From an uncultured Croceitalea sp. (lineage in GTDB: Bacteria > Bacteroidota > Bacteroidia > Flavobacteriales > Flavobacteriaceae): a stretch of DNA of 39,864 nucleotides. Position 1 is the first letter of the stretch. The number at the start of each line of letters is the position of its first letter. The notes beneath the pieces were generated by a model that was given only the letters and a program-made list of their open reading frames with translations, did no database searches and was not told the origin of the DNA. Below, piece by piece: positions 34,770-39,864 of this stretch. The stretch lies in contig CALBVX010000015.1 in the NCBI GenBank assembly GCA_937969515.1, positions 1-39,864 on the forward strand, in the 5' to 3' direction. The position numbers and the translations under genes are program-made.

Positions 34770-35504
34770 ATGCTAAAATTCTTTAGAAAAATCCGTCAAA
34801 ACATGCTTTCAGAAGGTAAAACTACCAAGTACTTTAAATACGCCATAGGCGAAATACTGTTGGTTGTCATAGGAATCCTTATAGCACTACAAATTAACAA
34901 CTGGAATGAAAACAGAATAAATTCTAATAAAGAAACTGCGATTTTAGCAAACATTCATAAAGAGTTTCAACAAAACCGAAAACAGTTAGATTCTGTTATA
35001 GCTCAACATAGAATTTCACATAACAATAGTACAAAGATTATAAAGTTATTTCCAATAAAATCAAAGCCTAAACCTGCAGTTTTAGATTCCTTAAGTTTTC
35101 AACTATTTTGGTCATTTGCAGGCGCTACTTTTAATCCTTCACAAACGAGTATTAATGCACTTGCGAGCACCTCATCTTTTGATATCATTAAAAATGAAAC
35201 CTTACGCGATTTATTGATTTCTTGGAATGATTTGATTACTGATTATCAAGAAGAAGAATTACGTTCAAGAGATTATATAGTAAATCAATATGACGCATAT
35301 ATGTCTAAACATTTTGATTGGAATTATAATTTAAAAGATGAGCGAAATAATTTTGATGCATTACAAACTTTAGAGTTTGAATATTTAGTAAAAAATAATC
35401 ACGATTTAGTTAATCAAATATTAGTTTCTAGTGGAGAATTGAAAAAAGTACAAGAAACATTAGATAACATTATTGAGCTTTCAAAACCCAATAGTAATGA
35501 TTAA
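34770..35504 (+). CDS. DUF6090-like membrane protein, array copy 1 (A type)
   Basis: This 244-residue protein starts with a basic amphipathic segment (MLKFFRKIRQNML), then KYFKYAIGEILLVVIGILIAL, a single membrane span (about 25-44) carrying a conserved Glu28, and NNWNE. The remaining 200 residues are helical and charged, including an EFQQNRKQLDSV segment and a TSSFDIIKNETLRDLL motif. The positive N-terminus predicts N-in topology with the long part in the periplasm. It resembles the flavobacterial family I know as DUF6090; function unknown. Subtype A is defined here by KYFKYAIGE and NNWN. Its last 8 bases (ATGATTAA) contain the start of copy 2, indicating tight translational coupling. Bases 34782-34846 are identical to copy 3. 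Confidence 0.8.
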   Translation: MLKFFRKIRQNMLSEGKTTKYFKYAIGEILLVVIGILIALQINNWNENRINSNKETAILANIHKEFQQNRKQLDSVIAQHRISHNNSTKIIKLFPIKSKPKPAVLDSLSFQLFWSFAGATFNPSQTSINALASTSSFDIIKNETLRDLLISWNDLITDYQEEELRSRDYIVNQYDAYMSKHFDWNYNLKDERNNFDALQTLEFEYLVKNNHDLVNQILVSSGELKKVQETLDNIIELSKPNSND

Positions 35505-36267
35505 ATTCTTCCGAAAAATCCGACAAAAACTGCTTCAAGAGAACCGATTCAGTAAATACCTCATCTATGCCATTGGTGAAATCGTTCTTGTCATCATTGG
35601 TATACTAATAGCACTTGGTATCAATAACCAGAATGACCAGAGGAAAAACAATGCATCAGAAGCTACTTACTATTGCAAGCTCTTAGCGGATTTTGAAGCA
35701 GATATAATACTTCGTGAAGAACTTAATTTAAAGGCAGACGAAAGGGTTAAACTTAGTAAGGAACTTATGCTAGAATTAGCATCAGGAGAAAAGGACAAGA
35801 GCTTTTTGGTTAATAAATTTTTGAAAGCGTACAGAACAGACACCTACTTGCCCAGAAATATTACCTATCAGGATTTAGTGTCTTCAGGAAACATTAAACT
35901 ATTAAGAGATGAGCGCATTAGGAATAGCCTGCTTGAGTTTAATAGCCAATTAGACGACAAGCTCATCATTCTTAGGGAAAATAGAGAAGAACTAATTAAT
36001 GAGATTTTTAAGCTCATAAACACATCCATTGATTTTGGCATTTACGAATTTGATTATGTCAATGACTTAATTGGTGCTGAAGTTGTGGCTACTCTTCCAA
36101 AAAATGATTGGCACAAAGACCCAAGTAGTGGCTATTACAAAAACTTACAAAAGGTGTTGATTTTTAATGTTGCGATTGCAGATAGGCAAAAACAGCATTT
36201 TGAAATTATAAATACGCTAATGGAAAAACCTTACAAGTTATTAAGTGCTAAGTGCGATGCAGAATAA
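35497..36267 (+). CDS. DUF6090-like membrane protein, array copy 2 (B type)
   Basis: This is a 256-residue protein from the ATG at 35497, chosen because it gives the invariant start MIKFFRKIRQ; an ATG at 35473 inside copy 1 would add eight unrelated residues. It has a single membrane span at about 25-44 (YAIGEIVLVIIGILIALGI) with Glu28, then NNQNDQRK. The helical remainder includes KLLADFEADI and the motif LVSSGNIKLLRDERIRNSLLEF, found in related form in copies 3 to 5 and weakly in copy 1. The B type is marked by SKYLIYAIGE and NQRK-like residues after the span instead of NNWN. It overlaps copy 1 by 8 bases and ends 8 bases before copy 3. Function unknown. Confidence 0.8.
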   Translation: MIKFFRKIRQKLLQENRFSKYLIYAIGEIVLVIIGILIALGINNQNDQRKNNASEATYYCKLLADFEADIILREELNLKADERVKLSKELMLELASGEKDKSFLVNKFLKAYRTDTYLPRNITYQDLVSSGNIKLLRDERIRNSLLEFNSQLDDKLIILRENREELINEIFKLINTSIDFGIYEFDYVNDLIGAEVVATLPKNDWHKDPSSGYYKNLQKVLIFNVAIADRQKQHFEIINTLMEKPYKLLSAKCDAE

Positions 36268-36275
36268 AACAATCC

Positions 36276-37028
36276 ATGATTAAATTTTTTAGAAAAATCC
36301 GTCAAAACATGCTTTCAGAAGGTAAAACTACCAAGTACTTTAAATACGCCATTGGCGAAATTATACTAGTAATGATTGGTATTTTACTAGCCTTACAAGT
36401 AAACAACTGGAACCAAAACCGCATCGAACAAAAGGAGGAAAAAGAGGTGATTGCAAAATTGCATGCTGATTTTAAAGAAAATAAAAAGGTTTTAAAAGAT
36501 TTTTTGACTTTAATTAAAAATCAAGGGAATGCTGAAAAAAAACTAATGAGTTTAATTGGAGTATCAAAAGAAGAACTTTATAAACATAATTTAGATAGCC
36601 TATTCTATGTAGCTTTTAGCGCAAGTGAATTTGCTTTTGCTGATAATACTATTAAAAACATTATGCAAAGTGGAAAATTAAACCTTCTAAAAAAAGATAC
36701 TATTACTGACTTACTTTATAAATTGAATACACTATCTGAAATTAGAAAAACACGCATGGGCAAATTAGATAAGTGGTCAGATGAACAGTTTGTACCTTAC
36801 TTATTAGATAAAGTATCCTTTAAGCAAATGGATATGAATAGTAATTATTCTTGGTCTGGAAAATCTAAAGTAAAACCAGATTATTATCCATTGTTTCAAG
36901 AAATAGAATTAGAAAACTATTTAGATAATCATCTTTGGTATAATCAACAAGTTATAGAACGTTGTGAAGAAACAGATAAACTTATTGACCAAATAATTGA
37001 TGCAACCAAACAAAAGGCCAATGATTAA
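36276..37028 (+). CDS. DUF6090-like membrane protein, array copy 3 (A type)
   Basis: This is a 250-residue protein from the ATG at 36276 (MIKFFRKIRQNMLSEGKTTKYFKYAIGE), with a membrane span at about 25-44 and NNWNQN after it. The first 90 bases are nearly the same as copy 1, with a 65-base identical run at 36288-36352, but the rest of the protein is very different. The helical part has KLHADFKENKKVL and IMQSGKLNLLKKDTITDLLYKL. The ATG at 36252 would add eight residues from the end of copy 2 and is unlikely. Its last 8 bases overlap the start of copy 4, exactly as copy 1 overlaps copy 2. Confidence 0.8.
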   Translation: MIKFFRKIRQNMLSEGKTTKYFKYAIGEIILVMIGILLALQVNNWNQNRIEQKEEKEVIAKLHADFKENKKVLKDFLTLIKNQGNAEKKLMSLIGVSKEELYKHNLDSLFYVAFSASEFAFADNTIKNIMQSGKLNLLKKDTITDLLYKLNTLSEIRKTRMGKLDKWSDEQFVPYLLDKVSFKQMDMNSNYSWSGKSKVKPDYYPLFQEIELENYLDNHLWYNQQVIERCEETDKLIDQIIDATKQKAND

Positions 37029-37743
37029 ATTCTTTAGAAAAATTCGCAAAAAATTATTGCAAGAAAACCGATTTTCTAAATATCTACTTTATGCAATAGG
37101 AGAGATTATTCTCGTGGTCATTGGTATTTTGATTGCCTTACAAGTAAGCAACTTCAACGAACAAAGAAAACAGCAAGAACAGGCAATTCAACTTAAAAAA
37201 GCCTTGCAAAGCGAATTAAAGGCAGATATCGAATTGATGAATCTTGATTTAGAGTATATAGAGAAGGAACTAGATTTAAGCAATTCTTTAGCGAAAAGGT
37301 TATCTAGTGCCACTGCTACTTCAGACACATTGATACAAATTGTTAGACACGAATACAGAACGGGCTTCAATGGTTCGAGAACATTAGACAAAACAACATT
37401 TAATTCATTAGAATCAACCGGTAAGATTAATTTGCTTAAAAATGAAATAGCAAATGAAATCCAAAAATATTATAGAGACAGGGACTTGTTTATCGGCGTT
37501 AATAATACCAACGTAGATATTTATTACAATTTACTGGAATCTTTTATGCTCAAATTCCCTGACGACTCTTCTGCTATTACAGGGCCACTTCAAGATGTAT
37601 ATTGGCAGAGTGTAGATACAAAAGCACTTAATAGTATGTTTAATGGTTTATTAACATGCAGGTTGTTCAATTTAAATGTAAGAAAACAGATTCTAAATAA
37701 GTCCTTAGAAAAAACACAAAACCTAATTAATCAATTAGATTAA
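37021..37743 (+). CDS. DUF6090-like membrane protein, array copy 4 (B type)
   Basis: This is a 240-residue protein from the ATG at 37021 (MIKFFRKIRKKLLQENRFSKYLLYAIGE). It has a membrane span at about 25-44 with Glu28, then SNFNEQRKQQ. Its N-terminus is closest to copy 2 (KLLQENRFSKYL is shared). The helical remainder has KALQSELKADIELM and LESTGKINLLKNEIANEIQKYY, the shared mid-domain motif. The ATGATTAA overlap with copy 3 suggests both are translated together. The next gene starts 9 bases after its stop. Function unknown; presumed inner-membrane anchored with a periplasmic helical domain. Confidence 0.8.
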   Translation: MIKFFRKIRKKLLQENRFSKYLLYAIGEIILVVIGILIALQVSNFNEQRKQQEQAIQLKKALQSELKADIELMNLDLEYIEKELDLSNSLAKRLSSATATSDTLIQIVRHEYRTGFNGSRTLDKTTFNSLESTGKINLLKNEIANEIQKYYRDRDLFIGVNNTNVDIYYNLLESFMLKFPDDSSAITGPLQDVYWQSVDTKALNSMFNGLLTCRLFNLNVRKQILNKSLEKTQNLINQLD

Positions 37744-37752
37744 GACATACCA

Positions 37753-38541
37753 ATGATTAAATTCTTTCGAAAAATTCGTCAAAACCTTCTCATGGAAAAC
37801 AAAATAGGTAAATACTTCAAATATGCTATTGGTGAAATTTTACTAGTTGTTATTGGGATTATGATTGCGTTGTCAATTAACAACTGGAATGAAAGCAAAA
37901 AAGAAAGAGCTCAAGAACAAGAATTGTTAACCCAATTACATTCAGAATTTAAAAGTAATCTAGAGCAATTGGACCAAAAAATTGAGATGCGCAAACAGAA
38001 GATTTCTGCGTCATTAAAATTACTTCACAACATTGACTATCCAGAAACTCGAGATACGGATTCTATTATAATATACATAGGACATACAGCAGTAAGTCCA
38101 ACCTTTGACCCCATTGTTAATGATATTAATAGCTCTGGAAGAATACAGTTACTGCAAAATAGAAATCTAAAAGAGCGTCTGGCTCGATGGACGAGTGAAG
38201 TCATTCAGGTTACCGAAGAAGAGCAGGCCTGGATGCTTGTTAGAAATAATGAATATATGCCTATGCTAGCTCAAAAAGGTATTTTAAGAAATCTTTTAAA
38301 TCGATATTGGAAAGACAATGTTCTCGCATCTTTCCATTTAGATAAAGGCACAAAAACAGAGATTGATTTAGGAAATTCTGCAAAGAAAATAGAGGTGTCA
38401 AAATTATTGGATGATGGACAATTTGAAAGTCATATTGCGCAATGTGCTTCTTATGCAAAAATAGCCAATAGTCAGGCAATGAGTTTACGTCAGCGTATTG
38501 TAGAAATGCTTGATTTAATAGAACAAGGTTTAAACGAATGA
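37753..38541 (+). CDS. DUF6090-like membrane protein, array copy 5 (A type)
   Basis: This 262-residue protein starts MIKFFRKIRQNLLMENKIGKYFKYAIGE. The span ends IGIMIALSI, followed by NNWNESKKE, so it groups with the A type although its first 20 residues are a mixture. The helical part has QLHSEFKSNLEQLD and INSSGRIQLLQNRNLKERLARW. Its TGA overlaps the ATG of a truncated DUF6090-like start at 38538. The expected B partner begins only at 39135, after an insertion of hairpin repeats and nuclease-related sequence. Confidence 0.8.
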   Translation: MIKFFRKIRQNLLMENKIGKYFKYAIGEILLVVIGIMIALSINNWNESKKERAQEQELLTQLHSEFKSNLEQLDQKIEMRKQKISASLKLLHNIDYPETRDTDSIIIYIGHTAVSPTFDPIVNDINSSGRIQLLQNRNLKERLARWTSEVIQVTEEEQAWMLVRNNEYMPMLAQKGILRNLLNRYWKDNVLASFHLDKGTKTEIDLGNSAKKIEVSKLLDDGQFESHIAQCASYAKIANSQAMSLRQRIVEMLDLIEQGLNE

Positions 38542-38569
38542 TAAAATTCTCTCGCAGAATCCTTCATAT
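38538..38569 (+). pseudogene. Truncated 5' end of a DUF6090-like gene
   Basis: The ATG at 38538 overlaps the stop of copy 5 as ATGA and reads MIKFSRRILH, close to the array start MIKFFRKIRQ (25 of the first 31 bases match copy 6). After about 32 bases it runs into repeat sequence; the frame stops at 38615. It sits exactly where the B partner of copy 5 would be expected, and looks like the stump left by an insertion. Confidence 0.5.
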
Positions 38570-38575
38570 TAAATT

Positions 38576-38591
38576 CCCCTCTTGGGAGGGG
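38576..38591 (+). repeat. Short GC-rich hairpin
   Basis: CCCCTC (38576-38581) and GAGGGG (38586-38591) form a 6-bp stem with a TTGG loop directly after the truncated gene start. It is followed by ACAAAGGGCTGGGTAC and then the DUF559-like fragment. To my knowledge CCCCTC..GAGGGG blocks recur in Bacteroidota genomes near such fragments. Confidence 0.6.
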
Positions 38592-38611
38592 ACAAAGGGC
38601 TGGGTACAACG

Positions 38612-38704
38612 ATGAGAAAAATCATCTCATACAACCCCAAACTTATTGCCTACGCTAAAGAACTGCGCAAGCATATGACCCTTGGCGAAATTGCCCTGTG
38701 GTGA
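38612..38704 (+). pseudogene. Truncated DUF559-type endonuclease-like gene (N-terminal 30 codons)
   Basis: ATG at 38612 gives a 30-residue frame reading MRKIISYNPKLIAYAKELRK, then HMTLGEIALW and TGA. This is the typical beginning of DUF559 (Vsr-like endonuclease fold) proteins, which continue after the T-x-x-E-x-x-LW motif for about 90 more residues with the catalytic part. Here the coding potential stops right after the Trp and the sequence changes to the inverted-repeat unit at 38721. It is therefore a remnant, not an active nuclease. Confidence 0.6.
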
Positions 38705-38720
38705 AACATAAAACCGATTT

Positions 38721-38747
38721 GTCATTCCTGCAAAGGCAGGAATCCAC
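38721..38747 (+). repeat. Left 27-base inverted repeat flanking the GIY-YIG gene
   Basis: It begins GTCATTCCTGCAAAGGCAGG and ends AATCCAC, and can itself fold (CCTGC/GCAGG). Its reverse complement occurs at 39094-39120 with one mismatch (A versus G at the twelfth base). It lies 18 bases before the GIY-YIG start codon. Confidence 0.85.
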
Positions 38748-38765
38748 AAAGAATAAATAAGTATA

Positions 38766-39080
38766 ATGCATAAAAATGTTCATCAGTATTACTTATACAT
38801 ACTATCAAATAAGTATAACGGAACATTATACATTGGAGTTACTAACGATTTAGAGCGTAGAATGTTCGAACATAAAAACAAACTTGTTGAAGGCTTCACT
38901 AAAAAATATAGCCTTAATCGATTAGTTTATTTCGAAACCTTTCAATACGTCAATGATGCGATTAAAAGGGAAAAGAACATGAAAAAATGGAAGCGTCAAT
39001 GGAAAAAAGATATAATTGAAGCAGAGAACCCTACTTGGAGCGACTTATCAAAAGATTGGCCTAATTTTAAAGATGTATAA
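38766..39080 (+). CDS. GIY-YIG single-domain nuclease (UPF0213-like)
   Basis: This 104-residue GIY-YIG domain protein has YYLYILSNKYNGTLYIGVTND for the paired GIY/YIG strands, LERRMFEHK with the conserved Arg, LVYFETF, and the AIKREKNMKKW helix. It lacks any DNA-binding extension, as in the widespread UPF0213 group, whose cellular role is not settled. The gene is placed between two 27-base inverted repeats (38721-38747 and 39094-39120), and the 400-base unit interrupts the DUF6090-like array. That arrangement suggests it travels with the repeats. It is on the array strand and may be transcribed with it. Confidence 0.88.
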   Translation: MHKNVHQYYLYILSNKYNGTLYIGVTNDLERRMFEHKNKLVEGFTKKYSLNRLVYFETFQYVNDAIKREKNMKKWKRQWKKDIIEAENPTWSDLSKDWPNFKDV

Positions 39081-39093
39081 AATGGACTTGCAA

Positions 39094-39120
39094 GTGGATT
39101 CCTGCCTTCGCAGGAATGAC
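39094..39120 (+). repeat. Right 27-base inverted repeat flanking the GIY-YIG gene
   Basis: This is the inverted partner of 38721-38747 with 26 of 27 matches; it starts GTGGATTCCTGCC and ends GGAATGAC, and folds internally (CCTGC CTTC GCAGG). It begins 13 bases after the GIY-YIG stop codon and ends 14 bases before the start of copy 6. Confidence 0.85.
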
Positions 39121-39134
39121 AAAAACACTAAACT

Positions 39135-39864
39135 ATGATTAAATTCTTTCGGAAAATCCGTCAAAAACTACTCTCTGAGAACAAGTTCTCAAAGTACCTA
39201 CTCTATGCTATAGGTGAAATCATTCTCGTCGTCATTGGTATTATGATTGCTTTGCAGTTTAATAATCGTAATGAACAACGCAAACACGTACAAGTTATTA
39301 ACGAAACCATTACAGCCATTGAAGAAGATCTTGTCTATAACTTTAAAAATACTACGCGTACACTTGAATTCTATAAAATTCAAGATAACATACAAAAAAA
39401 AGTACTGTATAAGCAGTACACCATAGATGACTACAGAGCAAATGATTTAATAAGTACGGTTACTGCCAATTGGAGGGTACATTCACCTAAAACTGAGAAT
39501 ATAGAAGCGCTTTTAAATAAAGAGGAATATGCATCAAAAGAATTCATGCCTATAATTGATGCCGTAAAGCTACTTGTAACTAGAAAAAATTTTGCAGACC
39601 AGGCTTGGGAAACACTTTATAGCAATCTCGACAAAAATGTTGAAATACTTACCCAACAAGTTTCTATGGTCAAACTCGATAGTGTATCATTTGAACAGCG
39701 TTGTAACTATATGTTAAACAACACTGAATATCAAAAAATAGTAGAGTTAAATTGGGTGCGTACTCAGGAATATTATGATTTACTCTCAAGGTTTAGAGTC
39801 CAGAATGTTGCGCTTTTAAGTACCATTAAGATGGTTAGAGAAAATTATGGACGTCAAGAATTAG
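39135..39864 (+). CDS. DUF6090-like membrane protein, array copy 6 (B type, partial, runs off window)
   Basis: 243 codons are visible from the ATG at 39135; the frame is still open at the window edge (the final bases TTA G are in phase and not a stop). It starts MIKFFRKIRQKLLSENKFSKYLLYAIGE; the span ends IGIMIALQF, followed by NNRNEQRKHV, placing it in the B type. The helical remainder begins TAIEEDLVYNFKNTTRTLEFY. The shared SG-x-I-x-LL motif is weaker here (IEALLNKEEYASKEF). It is the likely partner of copy 5, now separated from it by 593 bases of inserted sequence. Confidence 0.78.
   Translation, partial: MIKFFRKIRQKLLSENKFSKYLLYAIGEIILVVIGIMIALQFNNRNEQRKHVQVINETITAIEEDLVYNFKNTTRTLEFYKIQDNIQKKVLYKQYTIDDYRANDLISTVTANWRVHSPKTENIEALLNKEEYASKEFMPIIDAVKLLVTRKNFADQAWETLYSNLDKNVEILTQQVSMVKLDSVSFEQRCNYMLNNTEYQKIVELNWVRTQEYYDLLSRFRVQNVALLSTIKMVRENYGRQEL

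Noticed and set aside
34621-34776. Real 51-codon gene upstream of the array
   Set aside because: After 13 codons the frame simply reads through the palindromic repeat and ends inside the start of copy 1; only the first part resembles a gene.
38721-39120. Classical insertion sequence with terminal inverted repeats
   Set aside because: There is no DDE, HUH or Y1 transposase between the repeats, no visible target-site duplication, and each repeat is itself a hairpin; it is treated as a REP-like unit instead.
34770-39230. Regularly spaced near-identical segments suggesting a CRISPR-like or direct-repeat array
   Set aside because: The repeated segments are the coding starts of six paralogous genes, spaced 480-1500 bases apart; there are no short uniform repeats and spacers.

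Overview
The window comes from the chromosome of a member of the Flavobacteriaceae (Bacteroidota), probably a marine-type genus. This rests on the low GC content, promoters of the TTG/TAnnTTTG type, very few Shine-Dalgarno sites, and family-specific genes: a GH3-like adenylating enzyme, a DUF4837 lipoprotein, a DUF6747-like micro-protein, a PorE-like OmpA protein and DUF6090 membrane proteins. No tRNA, rRNA or CRISPR array was recognised.

Region 1 (1-22956, all minus strand) is a surface-polysaccharide locus. In transcription order it starts with rfbB-rfbA-rfbC-rfbD (dTDP-L-rhamnose). A second block follows: a Wzz-like chain-length protein, then a complete nonulosonic acid pathway of legionaminic type (4,6-dehydratase, aminotransferase, N-acetyltransferase, NeuB-like synthase, NeuC-like hydrolysing epimerase, CBS/nucleotidyltransferase and CMP-transferase). 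That block ends with a HisF/HisH/WbpG-type amidotransferase set that probably adds an acetamidino group. Most of its genes overlap by 4-14 bases, and it ends at a strong intrinsic terminator (8788-8821). Beyond the terminator lie the assembly genes: two O-antigen ligase/polymerase-like proteins, a Wzx flippase, a putative GT-B transferase, an asparagine-synthase-like enzyme, a GT2 glycosyltransferase and an initiating sugar transferase cut by the window edge.

Region 2 (23024-34418) is mostly housekeeping and envelope genes. It holds an M23 peptidase / GH3-like / DUF6909-like cassette, tatA, a PorE-like OmpA protein, a 56-residue membrane protein, a DUF4837 lipoprotein, an MltD-like lytic transglycosylase with LysM domains, and pgk.

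Region 3 (about 34552-39864, plus strand) is the most unusual part. It is a tandem array of six DUF6090-like single-span membrane proteins, the last one cut by the window edge. The N-terminal module is highly conserved and the presumed periplasmic part is divergent. The copies alternate between two subtypes (A-B-A-B-A-B). A and B of the first two pairs overlap by 8 bases, and pairs are separated by 8-9 bases. The array appears to have been invaded twice by hairpin repeats: once just after its promoter, and once inside the third A-B pair. The second insertion carries a truncated DUF559-like endonuclease start and an intact GIY-YIG nuclease gene flanked by 27-base inverted repeats.
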